64,000 bases of DNA from Lycocorax pyrrhopterus obiensis (GCA_014706295.1 JACSVZ010000022.1:6466830-6530829); one strand, 5' to 3'; counted from the stretch's first letter, positions 46,988-60,554 are shown. Notes: generated from the letters alone by a model not told the origin. Numbers and translations are program-made.

Positions 46988-49900
46988 TTACCTCCTCCCA
47001 AAAGCTGAGCACAAATGTGCATCTAAACCCAGCGCCACTGCAAAGCTCTATCGGTGGTGATTACACAACCCAGAGTGCTGACAATGAAAGAATGGGTTGT
47101 CTAGGAAAATGCTGGTGGATGTGCAAAGATCCAAAATTATTGTTTATTCTGGTGCTATAGGAACAATCTTGCAAAGAAAAATAGGCTCTGACAAAGGAGG
47201 TAATCAGCAACCCCAGTTCTCTGTGCTTGTGTGTACACGCAGTTGAATTATAATTGCAGCACGCGGCTCAATGTGCACATTCACCACTTGTAAGCAGCCC
47301 GTTCCCAGCTCATTCTGTAATAGGAGAACATCACAACACGTGATACTGGCTCCTGACTCACTTGGGATGTGAAGGATTAGTTGTGGCCTGAGTCGAAATT
47401 AATATCAAAATCCCAGATAAGCACTTGGTTTGCTTTGTGTCTGCTCTGCATCCTAAGGAAACTGCTTTTTTTTCAGAAGCTGTCTGTAGAAATTATGTCA
47501 GCCTTCACAGATTTGTTTTTTGCTTATTCCATACCAATTGCAGCACCCTCTCCATTGCTGAAGAAACTTGCATGATACAGAAGAAAGGTTGGTTTGATGT
47601 TTGGGGAGGGATTTATTTCTTCCAATCGTGCCAGTCATCCACATATCCTGTAACCCATCTTCTGCACAGCACCGAGACCTGCTGCTTCCTCCTGTGTTGC
47701 TGAAGAAAGAGCCAAGTGCCACTATTCTGATTCAGTAACGTTTTTACACCAATGTCTAGAGCCTGCAAGCATTTTATAATGAATGGGAGTTGCTAGGTGT
47801 GTTCACTGCTTGCTGAGTTACTGGTATGTGATCCTTTGGTTTGAATATGGCTCACTTCAGGTTTCACTGGCTAAAAATGCCATTTTCCTACCAGGTGTTG
47901 CAAAAAAAACCCCCTACCTCTAGAATTCCTGTCACCCTGCAGCTGGGTCAGGACTGAAGTGTGAACCTGGGGCTTGGCCCAAGCTCAGGGATGGAAAATG
48001 AGAAGCAAGAGGGCCTGGGGAGGAGGGCTGTGCCCACACCAGCTCCCTCCAACTCTCAGATAAGTTGTAGCCTCTCACCATCCTCCCACCCTCAGCTGTG
48101 GGCAAGCAAATTGTCCCTTCCCCCATCCTGCCACCCCTTTTTCGGACAGAACAGCTGCAAAAACTTTCATTGTGCCATGGACAAGTACTAAGTCAAAACT
48201 CAATTTGGGCTGTAAACATGCAAATAATTCTCTTTGACAAACTCCTGCTGCTGCTGCTGCTGATTACATGAATCAGCTTTGCAAGTCTGGAGATTTAATT
48301 TGTGCAAATTGCAGCTGGAAAACCATAGGACCAGGCTAAAAAGACAGACTCACACTGCAGAAATATAAAGCAGTCAGTAGCTCGCTGGAAGAGAAGAGAT
48401 CTCTGTCAGTATCTGTTCTTTTAACAATTTTGGGGCTGAAAGGATGTTGAATAATGTCACAATGTATCTGCATCGGGCTGTGGAAAACACTGCCCTTTCT
48501 TCAATGCTGCCACATTTTCTTTTTTGTCTACAGCTTTTGAAGTAATTTTCCTGCTGTGGTCCCCGTGTGGAAGTGCTGGAGCAGTGGCAAGCGTTGGAAA
48601 GCAGGGTCCATGAGGAGATCAGAGAGGAAGGTTTATTCCTGGGAATTGTACTGGATTTTTAGGGAGATAACTCCATCACTTCAGGATGTAATTATTTGCA
48701 ATTTTCTAGCTCTTTCACAGACTTATGAGAAAAAGAGAGGCTTAGAAGCTATCAGTCCCAAAGCCAGCTCTGAGGGGTTGATAAGAACACGCTGCACCCT
48801 TTGAACCTGAGGGGCAACCTGAAAAAAAGGGTATTGCAGATGGATTTAACCTTTCTGGCAAATGCAGTGGAAAGATGGAAATGAAATGTTTTCCTAACAC
48901 GTTCCATCCAATTTGAAACAACCTAAGCGCTGAAATCACTTTCTGGTGCTTTTCCCTTCCCTGGTTTGGTGGCCCTCACTGGAAAGGAATTTTCTTTGGT
49001 TATTATGTCCTTGTGGGAAACTGCCCACTTGCCTACCTGGTGGCTCAGGCAATAGCTCAGCACTGGGTGCTCCAGCAGCCTGGGCACCAGGAGAGGGAGA
49101 TTCCTGGCCATTTGGATTAAACATCACTTTGATCTTGCTGGCCTTTTGCATTCACTTTGGGGCAGTTCAGGCTTATTATTATTTTTCTTACAAGTTGTGT
49201 AAGTACTGGCTTGTGTCAGGACATGCATCTTTATGCCCTGTGTAGCTGTTTGTCCTACATATGTGTATAGAACATATATAAACAACTTATAAACACTGCT
49301 CGTATATGTGTGCAGAGATGTGTGTGTGTAAATAGCTTTTATGCTGCTTGTAGCTTAGCATAAACATGCAACTTGTTATACAGCATGCCATAAATATCCA
49401 TATACAGCTTGGAACCTCTATTTGCACATATATATGTGTGTGTATATAAATATATGTAAATACTGTTATGCTGCTTCCTGTGGAGTTATCCAGCAAGCCA
49501 AAGGTTATCTTGGAAAGATGCTACCCAGGCAGGATGCTCACTGGAGAGATACCTGGTGGAAAAGGACCATGTGTGAGGTTTCTCATCATGACAAAAGCCA
49601 CACTGGGGTGTCTTGGGAATTTTCTCCCAAACCTTCCCAAACTTTGCTATTTATTCCACGTGTTTCCCTCAGCAATACTCACACTCCTGACCTACAAGGC
49701 TGAATCATTATGTGCCAGTACCTTGTAATCACAATGTGATACACAAATGCAAGTCTGAGGTGTCCTGGACACCTTTATAGTGTTAAAAATAAGCATTAAA
49801 CCAGGGCTCAAACTCCCAGATATATTTAAATAGTTCAGTATCTTGTGAATGGGTTAACCCAGGTGTGCCAGGGCTGTGTCTGATGTGGTGACAGTGACTG

Positions 49901-52900
49901 AGTTTTTCTTACAATCTCACATCTCAGTTGAGTGTGGAACTTCACAGAGGCCTGGACCCCTTTTCCCTTTCTGCTATTCCCAAACATTTTCCTCAAACTG
50001 AAAGTTGGGGCTTTAATTTACACCTCTCCTTCTGGAGGAATATTTGTGCTCTAGGAGGGGGCCGTGTTTGTACATCAGCATGGCAGGAGCAGTGTGCTGA
50101 GCAGCAGAGGAGGCTACCAGGTGGTAAACAGAGAATTTAAATTTCTGAAAGCTCTCCTAAACCTGTGCAAATCTCTGCACTGTGTAGATAAGGCCAAGCT
50201 GTTGTATGAGCTGACACAGTCGGAACAAACTTCTGGCATATGCGCAGCAGTTACAGAATTAGAATTGTAAAACACTTATTTCCACTCCTTTTTTTTTTTT
50301 AATCAAGGTAGGAACAAGTTTGAAAGGATGATTTGTGTTGTGTGTTTTCAGCTGCAAACAAGAAAAAAATCAAGGGGGGTTGGAAAGGAGGTGAGGAATC
50401 TGAGCAAACACGAGGAGTCTGATCTAATTAATCTGGTTGCCTCAAATGTCATCACTATTTTACCTCAAATACATTTTAGTCTCAGGATATTACAGATGTT
50501 AGTGTTGTTTAAATGAGAAAAAAACCCAAACATACGAACTCTTTTCTGATGGAATCCTTCCTTCTAGGAAGGATTAACCTAAAATCTGTGCCTAAACTAA
50601 CTTTTACCTTCATCTTTGTGATAAAAATGTGCAATAAGACGGAAGCAAGTGGCTTTGGTGTTCTGATAAGTGGCTTGTTTGGGTTAGTACATGCAGATGA
50701 CAGCAGGCACTGGTTCTGCCACCTTTCAGGATACAGAGTTTGTTTCCTTTGCCTCCACAACCATGTAGGAGTCTAACACACTTAAAAACTTCAGAGACTC
50801 CGATTTCCACCCAGAGAATGTCAGCATCTTTTGAAATTCAGGTCTAAAACATATACAAAGCAAACATTACTGTCTTGTAAGGACGTGTTGGGTGTCACTC
50901 AGCAAAACACCTCCCAGCAGACTCCACTCTCCATCTGTCCCATTTCCTGCTTCCCTGTCCTCCCTGAGACAGACTAATTGCAAAGCTCTGGGTTGTGTTT
51001 GATGTTCTGCTTCTTAAAATCTCAGTGCCACGCTCTGGGTCTCGTTATGGTAATGCTGCAGGAAAAAAAAGAAATGTATTCATGCAGTTTTTGATTGCAA
51101 AGGTACTAATTTAATCTGAAAGTCAGGTATAACCATGCTTCTTTAGAAATTTATGAGTTGGAATTTTCTGTTTTGATCTTGCAAAAACCACTTGAAAGGA
51201 ATAGGAAAAACACTGTGTGTATAAGGTCAAGTGCGTTGTTCTGTGGTTGTGTTTTCAAAGCAAAATCCTGGGATGTATGAAGGTGGACAGAGCAGGGCAG
51301 GACCTGGAAATGCTGTAAAATGGACGGAATCAGAGGAAAAGAGTGAAGGGACTCTGAGCAATTTCTTTAAAAACGTGGGCCACACGTTGTGTCAGCTGGA
51401 TTGTGAAGACAACCTCTGACTGTTGTTTGGGGTGGCAGACAAAGCTGTTCCCCTAGACCTGCTTCTTAAAAAGAGGTCACAGCCCATGGGGAAAGGACCA
51501 AGGGAGACCCCTGGGCTCTCCTGGCCAGAGGTTCTGTGTGTGAGAGCTCACAGTGATGCTGCAAAGCTGGAGCATCCCTGCAGGCAGACGCCTGAAGGAG
51601 ACACAGAAGGGGAGCATGGATGTTTGTCCATCTGTGGATGATTCAAAGCATAAATATGCAATGTCTCATTAGGCAGGAGGTGACCTGGAGGCCACTCTGG
51701 GGTTCCAGAGTCTCTCAGTCCAGCCTTGGTGCTGTCACCAGCGAGTGCTCTGTGGGTGTCACCAAACCCATCCGTGTCATAAGGGGTGACCTTGTGCCTC
51801 TGGTCTTGAGGGGGAATCCTTGAGCTCAGCAAAGGAGAAGAAGATGCTGATGGCTGCTGTTGTCACAGGACTCAGATATCAGCAGAAGAGGTGTTAAAAA
51901 TGAACTAATGAGTATTGTTCACAAAAACAAAACTGCTGCCTCCAAGCCAAGCTTTGCCAGCTTCAGTTTTCCTCTCTTTCAGATCAATATACTGATTAAA
52001 CTGTGACCAAAGCAGAAAATTATATATTTTTATTTTAAAATAACATAAACAACAGCATTTTATAAATGCAGCCATTTCCCTTTGTCCAGAAGGAAGGAAT
52101 ATTTTGGCTCCCTCCACGAGATGCAGTTGCCAAGTGGTGTTCAGCTGCTGTCCCAGCTTCATGATCCCCACAGCACTTATGCCCCCAAAAATGTAATCCT
52201 TCTGCTATTGTCTGCCTGTGTCTCTTTCTGTATGCATTTCCAGAACAGTTGGAGATGGGGACATTTGTTGGCTTTAAAACTTGCTGGATGACAGCTCAGT
52301 CTGACTTCGAGCACAAATGATCAGGGGAAGAACTGATTCTGCCAGGGAATATGAGGTCCCACATCCTCACAAGAAGAATTCTGCTGAGCCCTGGGTAAGG
52401 CTGTCGTTCATTTTCTCCTGATATTAATTTACTCTGCTGGCTTAGCACTGTTAAGACTCTGCACAAACTCGGTTTTCTTTTGTCCCCTATTGCTCTGACT
52501 CTGTCCTGAATACAAGAGGCTTTTGGGAAGAAAATCCCGTTGGGCTGTTGTGTTGAACAGACTCTCTATCCAGATAATAATGGTGGGAACTCAATTATAT
52601 GGGATCGGTGGGCAAGTAAGAATGATTTTTCAGCACAATTCGTTGCTTTATAGCACTGCAGACAATCTGAAATGCCTGTTTCTGAAATCGAGTCTCCCAT
52701 TCAGCACACTGGTGTTTGGTGGTGTTGATGTGTGTGCATTGGAAAGGAAAAATACTGGTAAAAATCAGTTTTCTGCTTTTCCCTTTACTGAAAACCCAGA
52801 CTGTTTTCCTTCTATTAACTCTCTTGAAAGTCTATAGCTGCCTATTACCTTGGACTGCAGCTGCTTCAATGGGGTTTTATCAACCTTTGGCCCTCTCACT

Positions 52901-53189
52901 ATAAAACCCTTCCATGTTTTTTGCCAAACCTGCCTCTGAAAGATTACTTTTGCTTGGAGGATGCCAATAAAGGAAATTGCTTTTGCAAAGAAAGAGGCAG
53001 GAAGACAACCCTAGACCCCTTCATTTGGATTTCCTCCAATCTCAAATTTATTGGGACTGAAGAGCAATCCCAAATACATTATAAAATGCACCGTGGTCCA
53101 AGCGCTGAGGTCTCTCTGGGCAGTCTTTCAGTGCCTCCTGCCCCTTCAGCTTCTGAGCAAAAGGTTTCAAAGGAAAAAAAAATCAAACC

Positions 53190-53740
53190 CTGCCCAGGCA
53201 GCCGAGGTACGAGGCACTTGGCACAGGACTGTGGTGGCCACAGGGAGGGGACGAGCTCTCCTGCCACATGGCACAGCCGCCATCCGTCAGCCGCCCGCGG
53301 GATGAGAAATCCCAGATGGTGAACAGCAGACCTGGATCCTGTCCCTGTGTGCAGGTGGCCCCGTGCCACTTTCTGCCGTCACAGGAACTCGTTCTTTCTT
53401 TAGCTCTGGGGCTTTCTGCCATTTTTCCTTTACCCCAAATCGCTCTGCACAACCTGAGGAGCAGCCCATGCTGCTGGACCAGCTGGAGGCTGCTGCGTCG
53501 TGGCATAAACCTGGAAAGACGAGGCAGAGGAGGCGCTGGCTTTACGCACAGACTGGAGCCTGGTTCAAACCGAGAAATGAACAAACCTGGGGAGTCAGTG
53601 GGAGTTCTGTTCCCATCCCAGCCCAGCCCAGAGCGAGGCTGTGCAAATGAATGAACGTTCCCTTGTTCCTGCCCAGATTTCCTCGACGGAGCCTGGAGAG
53701 CTCCAAGCGGCGCCGGGAGCTCCAGGGGAGGTGAGAACTG
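53190..53740. other. CpG-rich block with splice-like signals
   Basis: CpG dinucleotides are much denser here (I count roughly 25 in 560 bp) than in the surrounding intergenic DNA, and GC content is higher. The 54-bp stretch 53677-53730 has a good acceptor (TTCCTGCCCAG) before it and GTGAGA after it. A further GTGAGT follows CAGGGCAG at 54038. It could be a weak CpG island or the first exons of an unannotated, probably non-coding, transcript. I recognise no protein. Confidence 0.35.
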
Positions 53741-54156
53741 CCACAGGAGCTGCACATGGCTGTGCCTCCTGCTGCTGCCAGTTCTGCTCGCATCCTGCAG
53801 CCCCTCAGCAAGCTTTGTGGCAGGCAGGCAGGTGACAACGTGTGAGAGCAGCTCTCGGCTCTCTAATGAATGTAAGGAAATCTCTGTGTGTTGTCACCAC
53901 ATCCCTCGCCTGGAGTCAGCTGCAAGGACACTCAGGGCACCTTTTGCTGCCCAACTTCCAGCTGGATCAGCCTCTCATGCTGGCCAAGCATGGCCTGATA
54001 AAGCACCCAGAGTGTCCTCGGTGGTGTCACAGGGCAGGTGAGTGAGGAATCAATGCTGCACACACACACAGATACCCAGCCCAACCTCCTGCTCTGAGAA
54101 GTGGCCTTGAAATGGCTTTTATCTGCATGGAAAGGGGCAACTGTGATAAATCCTTC

Positions 54157-54583
54157 GGAAGGGAAGGGAAGGGAAGGGAAGGGAAGGGAAGGGAAGGGAA
54201 GGGAAGGGAAGGGAAGGGAAGGGAAGGGAAGGGAAGGGAAGGGAAGGGAAGGGAAGGGAAGGGAAGGGAAGGGAAGGGAAGGGAAGGGAAGGGAAGGGAA
54301 GGGAAGGGAAGGGAAGGGAAGGGAAGGGAAGGGAAGGGAAGGGAAGGGAAGGGAAGGGAAGGGAAGGGAAGGGAAGGGAAGGGAAGGGAAGGGAAGGGAA
54401 GGGAAGGGAAGGGAAGGGAAGGGAAGGGAAGGGAAGGGAAGGGAAGGGAAGGGAAGGGAAGGGAAGGGAAGGGAAGGGAAGGGAAGGGAAGGGAAGGGAA
54501 GGGAAGGGAAGGGAAGGGAAGGGAAGGGAAGGGAAGGGAAGGGAAGGGAAGGGAAGGGAAGGGAAGGGAAGGGAAGGGAAGGG
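54157..54583. repeat. GGGAA pentanucleotide array, about 85 perfect units
   Basis: 427 bp with no interruption that I can see, purine-only on the + strand. Because 5 is not a multiple of 3 and the unit makes no stop, every frame is open through it, which creates long false reading frames on both strands. Confidence 0.99.
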
Positions 54584-57500
54584 TCCCTGTGAGTTCCCTG
54601 AGGTGCTCAGAGAGGTTGTGTGGAGCTGCCTGGCTCTGCCTTCAGGGAGCTCTTCCAGAGCTGAGCCCTCCGCTGGTGCATCCATCACACCCTGTGTTTT
54701 TCTGGTCTGGTTGGTCTCCTCTGAGGTCAACTCAATCAAATCGCTGCTATTCAAGATTTGAGAGTGCAACAGAAAAAACAGGGACCCCGTTCTCTTTTGA
54801 TAACACATTCTTCAGGTTTGCCTTGTAGTTATCAAGACGCTTTTCTTTTCTATATGCATCAGAGCAGGAATAATCTCACTTTTCTTCTTTGAGTAATGAT
54901 TTTGTCTTTCACTTTTTTTCAGTTACATTTATCTTCAAGGCATTGATTTCATTCCTTTTTAAATTTTTTAAACTTCTTTCTCCTTGCCCTTATTTCTTAG
55001 TGATTCCGAATGAATTATACTGGCTCTGTAATTATTTTGAATAGACACTACACTTAACATGTAGTGCCCAAAAAAAGGTAGAAAACCTTAGGCTAAACTC
55101 TTCTAAGGATAACTTTCCCTGCACCCTCAGAAGGCGTTTTGAAATCCTGCTTTGGTTACACTGTCACTGGATGCATTAACTAAAATAATTGATTGTTCCC
55201 TCCTTCCTTGGAGTCATTCCTAACCTTTCCACGTGGCAACACTCACAGGAGCCCTTCAGAGCTGGTGTCCTTGCCTGGTCTGGGTGGGACTGGGTGCCCA
55301 GGGAGTGCATGGACAAGGGAGAATTACTGGAGATCAGACTGTCTGATTGAATTCTCCCAGATTTCTGGGTGGCACACGGAGCCAGCAGTTTAGCTGAGTG
55401 AGTCCCTTGGAAGTGCAGGCATCAGGCAGCAGAAGGGCTGGGAAGAGGAGCAGGCAGAGGTGCTACCGTCAGGGCAGATTTGCTGGGCAGGTGCTGAGCT
55501 GCTTTGGCTCCTCAGAGCAGCACATTTGCATTCAGAGCACACAGCCAGTCGTGCCAGTCCCTGCAGCCACTGGAATAATTTATTTACATCAGTTTGGTTT
55601 CCAGGACAAAGTGAATGTAGCCAGATCAGATTGTATGACTCGGGACTAGAGCTCTGCCTACAAGGCATCCTATGGGTGTTGCCACGGCTATTCAGTGCCA
55701 CCAGAAGAGCAGACCCCTCCTCTGGGACCCCAAATGAGGTGGCCTAGAGGCTGGGCATGGCCAAATGGACCTCCTGGACTTTGAGAGTGCTCCTAACCAT
55801 GAGCTGTAGGAAAAATAATAACTCTTGTGTGACAGTACAAACTGTACCAGAGAATGTCCCCAAGTGCTTTTTATTTTTTTTTCCCCTTCATTATTTTGTT
55901 CTACCATCCTTTTTTGTTTTATGTGATGGTTCTAAACGTTTCATTGTTAGCTCTGTTCAAACATAATTTTGCACAGAGCAACCAGCTGACCACCAAATCC
56001 CATCATTTGAGATGTAATGTTCTCTGTAATAACAGCTCCATCACACAACTTGTGACAGTGATGGCCCTGGCTGTTGTGTCAGGAGAGAGGCAGCAACGTG
56101 ACAGGGACTGGGGTTTTATTCTGGTGGAAGAAAAAGCATGAAAAAACCTGCGTGCAGGAATTCACATCCATTTGAGTAATTTCACAAAATTACCAGAGAG
56201 AAAATTAACCCGTTCAGACCTAGGAAAGAGGTGTTTGAAGCATGGCACACATTTGACGCCTCAGGACACCTATCTAGACCTCAGAGAATCCAAAACACCA
56301 GCTGCAAATGCTGAAGTATAGGCTTCTTGTCCAGAAAGGGGCCTGATTATGGAATAAACTTCCAGAAGAAAATGGACAAGGCCAAATTCTGAGTGACTCA
56401 GGAAATTGCTGCAGCTCCGTCCCCTCAGGCAGCACTGTAGGAAAATGGAATTTGCTTTCAACCTCCCTGAAAATCAACACACATGGACTCACTTCCCATG
56501 GGATTCTGCGCACACAAAAAATGACAAAGAATCCCACAGGGACTCAGAGTTTGCTAATCTGCTTTACATTTCTGGTGTTCTGGTACCATGGTGATGGGCA
56601 ACAGCAGAAAGACCTAAAATAGAGTTTAAGTGTTTTCAACAGCTTTCTCTTACTAAGTGCACTTCATATTATCATGAGAAAGTCCTCTTGGTTATTTTTT
56701 TTTCTCCTTCTCCCACTTCAAAAAAATTTTCTAGTACCTAAAAGGTCATTTTGAAGAACTTTGCTTTTCTATAAATGACTGGATTTTGTAAAAACACTGC
56801 ATGTAAGTGACAATTTCTTGTGTGTCTGTATTTAATATCTTACTTTTAGGCTCCTAAGAGAGGGCCTTTACCAATTTCCTCAAAAAGAACGGGGCAAGGG
56901 AGAGAAAGGGAGAGGGAGGAGACCGTACTGCATTTTCTTTCTGAATTTTCTGTGAATCTTGAACACGAAAGGAATTAATATCCCAGAATAATTGGTGTAA
57001 TGTTAATAAAGAAGACAGTGAAAAGCCTTGTCTTCTGAAACTCCTGTTTGTTCCTTCTCCCTGCAGTGTTGTACGTGGCACCCCGCCTGGCATGTGTGCA
57101 GCTTCTCCAGGGAGTTGCACTTGAGTAGAAAGTTGTGAGTTTTGTGGGATTTTGCTGGTTTTCTAATACCTTTTATTTTTCTCTGCCTTCTGGAGCTAAT
57201 CTTATGGCTGGGTAAGGTGTTTGTGGACTCTGTGTTAATTGAGGGGTTCAGTTTATTAATGCTTCTATTTAAATCCCTGACATGATGCCAGGGTGCCAAA
57301 CCGGCAGCACTGAGAGGTGGCACTGCAGGCGTAGGGCTGGCGCACAACCCGCTCCACACAGCTCAGCCTCTGTACACAGCAATGGGGTTTTAAGGCCCGA
57401 ATTTAAAGCCAAACCCCATCACTTCCTGCTAAAGAGGCATTCTGTGTGTGTAGGATGTGCTGAGCCTCTTGCTGCAGTGAGGTTCCTACTTTTCATTTTT

Positions 57501-59257
57501 TTTTCATACCTTTCTCTTCCCTGTTTTCCCTCCACCTTTCAATTTTCCTCTCTGTGCTCTGGATAACTCTCCCTTCCTTTGGTGCTGTTGCAAAGCTCAA
57601 TGGCCCATTCTAATGCAATATTTAGGTGCCTCCTGGCTGTGGTTTAAAAGTTGCTTTAACATTTTCCGCACCAAAGTGGATTTTTCTTATAGCCCAGCAA
57701 TTCTCAGTTCTTAGACCCTTAGGCTCCTGGAGTTCAGAATTCCGGAGTCAGGCCCAGGTCTCAGCGGCTCACATCTCATTTTCAGCATCAGGTGTTCTAT
57801 CTGACAGTATTTTGTCTTTTTGCGCCATTCAGAGTTGTTGGTGATAGTTCCTTCTCGTTTTACAAGTGCTAAATGGCACTAGGAGGCAGATGAGTGTTTG
57901 TATGGAATATCTGCTGTATCACTTTTGTGTGTGGCTGAGGCTGAATGCGTGGCAGGCATTTAAACCTGTGCTGACAGAATTGGAGAAGACTCTGAGAAAG
58001 CAGAATTATTTCTTTTGCATCTGTGCAACATCTAACAAATATCCCCGGTTTTCCCTGTCCTCCTGAGGTCCAGGAAACAGCAGAGGGAGAGCTGTCGAGG
58101 CCTACTCGAGATTATTCTGTTTCAGGTGTCACTGAAGCGCTGCATAAATTGCTCCTAAGAAAGCACAAGATCACTTGACCTTTCTGAGGCTCACAGTGGC
58201 TGCTGTGCCATCTACTCTTCATTTCAATGCCATTTCCAGGCGGGTGAAGCCTTCACTATAATCTGCTGCTCCAACATTTGGGGCAGTGCCCTCCTTGCTT
58301 TCAGGCCTGTCAGTCTTGGCAGGCGAGGGGAAATCTCTGGGGAAATGTTGGAGCTCAGACTTTAACAGGCTAATCTACACCCCAGTGCAGTCTTTCAGTG
58401 CTTTCCAGGGACTTTGCTTCAGGCCTTTGAAGTCTGTGATTTCAGAACGTGGGGGATAGGTAGGAATTACAGCTTGAGTTTCTTCCTCGCACACGCCCAT
58501 CCACAGAGCCCCACAGTTGTGGTAATAAAATGCTGGTTATGGATTTATTCATGCAAAGCCGGGCAAAGCTGGGATATATCAATAACCCATTTTGCAGAAA
58601 AAGAGGTGAGAAGGATTAAATGATTTCTCCTGATTAATGCATGTGGGGTAAAGCACCGCTGAGAAAGGCGGCTGAGCTGCTGCTGCTGAGCTCTGTTCTG
58701 CTCACAGGTGTGATCTTTCCCCATCTTATTTCTCCTTCTGGTGAACCCCAGCCCTGCTAAACCCTTGACAAGTCCATTGAGCTTTCTGAGCTGAAGAACA
58801 CAATTATTTTTCCTTGGTGAGCTGTAGGTAGCAAAGGGCTGCAGGGTGAGCTGAGGGTTCAATGGGAGTGGGCAGGTGCCTGGCCAGGGGATGACCAGGA
58901 GGTCATAAACAATTTTTCCAGTGGCACCCACAACTTTGAGGATCAAGACTGGATGTCTTCCCCTATCCCCTGTCCTTCCCAAAGTTCAGATAGAATTTCT
59001 TTATGAAAGGCACCTGGCTTGAGTGAAGAAATAAGTCGTTCGTCCCAGATTCTGAGACCCAGCTCTTTCTCCATCTTGGCCTGTCAGGATATGTAGTGTC
59101 ATGCAAAGGCCTCATTCGGTGGTGCCTTGACTTTTTCCTTCAGCTACTGTTCTGTCCACAGGATAAATGATATTTACCACTGGTGGAGCAGACCCTTTTC
59201 CCCGTGTTGTGGCCACCCAAACCCACGTGGCTCCTTCAACGTGAGGCACGAGCACCC

Positions 59258-59352
59258 ATAACAGGTTTAGATTGCATATTATGATGAAATTCTTCTCTGT
59301 GAGGGTGGTGAGGCCCTGGCACAGGTTGCCCAGGGAAGCTGTGGCTGTGGCA
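59258..59352 (+). mobile_element. Internal CR1 fragment lacking its 3' end
   Basis: GGTTTAGATTGCATATTATG through GAGGGTGGTGAGGCCCTGGC to GGGAAGCTGTGGCTGTGG matches CR1 about 250-100 bp from its end. The 3' terminal part is absent, which is unusual for this family. Confidence 0.85.
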
Positions 59353-59833
59353 AGTGTGTTCCTGCAGCCGTGCCCTGCTCATCTTGTCTCAGCCAGCTGA
59401 GCACAGGGACACCAACACCGCACCCAGCTCCCTCCCCCGTGCTCCCCAGGGCGCTGGCAGCCCATCTTTCTGGCAGTGTATTTCATGAGGTGGCATATTT
59501 GTAATCGATTAATTCCACACTGGAAGCACACCCATCACTCCTGCACCATATGGCAGCTAATCTCTCCTTAAGCAGTTAATTAGGCACCATTTGTATGCAC
59601 GTCGGCCTTTGCACGCCAAAGCAGCTGCGATTCCTGCAGGAAGCTGTTTATTCTGGGCTGTCTTTCTCCTTTGTGTGGAAAAATGGGATGTTTCCTACTC
59701 CTTTCTTTGTGTATGCTCTTCTGAAGAACAGGTGTCCTGAGGTGCTGCTCTGGGGTGACAGAGTGAGCCAGTCTTAAGGGCGCTGGGTGAAGGTTGAGGT
59801 GAGCAAGGGGTCAAATTTTGGCTCTGTTCATGA

Positions 59834-60222
59834 TTCACAGAATCATGGAATGGTTTGGGTTGGACAGGACCTTAAAGATCATCTTGTCACAACCCTCTGC
59901 CATGAGGAGGGACACCTTCCACTAGAGCAGGTTGCTCCAAGCTCATCCAAAACTTCCAGGGATGGGGCAGCCACAGCTTCTCTGGACAACCAGTGCCAGG
60001 GCCTCACCACCCTCACAGGGAAGAATTTCCTCCTAACATCCAATCTAAACCCACCCTCGGTCAATTTAAATCCATTCCCCCGTCCTAACACTACACACCC
60101 TTGCAAAAAGCCTCTCCATCTTTCCTATAGGCTCCCTTCAGGGATCAAGAGGCTGCAATTAGGTCACCTCGAACCTTTCTCTTTTCCGGGCTAAACAACC
60201 CCGATTATCTCAGCCTACTCCT
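59834..60222 (-). mobile_element. CR1 LINE 3'-end fragment
   Basis: Antisense CR1 of about 390 bp: CACAGAATCATGGAATGGTT, ACACCTTCCACTAGAGCAGG and CAGGGCCTCACCACCCTCAC, and further CR1 sequence to CGATTATCTCAGCC. Confidence 0.95.
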
Positions 60223-60489
60223 GCTGATTACAGGGAGTAACAGTTAATTTGGCAGGAATTGCCCTCCCTGTGCTCTAAGGAGGGACAGGCATGAGGTGCC
60301 TTGACAGATCTGATCAGGAAAACTTATTCAGAAGGCACTTGCATCTTTAAGGAAATTTACTAGCCAGCATTATTTATTTCTAAATTTAAGAGTATTATAA
60401 TCTACTGCGTTTAAAACTTAAAGGATGTTAGTGCTTGATCTTGGGGAAAAAAAAAAATAAAAGAAAAAAGTCCCCCAAACCACACAGAT

Positions 60490-60554
60490 TTGTGCAGGAT
60501 TTGGACTTGATGGTCCTTGTGGCTCCCTTCCAACTCTGGTTATTCTATGATTAA
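60490..60554 (+). mobile_element. CR1 LINE 3'-tip
   Basis: Sense tip: TTGGACTTGATGGTCCTTG, CCCTTCCAACTCTGG and a terminal TTATTCTATGATT. Confidence 0.88.

Larger units (their letters stand above)
42151..53189. other. Intergenic DNA with transposon cluster
   Basis: I find no coding gene here. Recognised contents are an ERVL-like solo LTR (42570-43168), CR1 pieces (43173-43540, 43984-44037, 45041-45335, 46896-46987), a TA repeat (45947-45988), a TGTG tract (46845-46876), a short CTG repeat (about 48243-48262) and a TATATG-rich region (49255-49480). The rest is unique, moderately AT-rich DNA. Confidence 0.75.

Noticed and set aside
53183..53755. 190-codon open frame on the minus strand
   Set aside because: It lies in CpG-rich DNA where stops are rare, is rich in Pro, Ser, Arg and Gly, has no recognised motif and competes with a 128-codon frame on the other strand. 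I report the block as a possible CpG island instead.
54101..54828. Long open frames (163 and 238 codons on +, 229 on -) through the GGGAA array
   Set aside because: A five-base unit without stops opens every frame. The Gly/Arg/Glu/Lys or Pro/Phe/Ser/Leu repeats are a product of the microsatellite, not genes.
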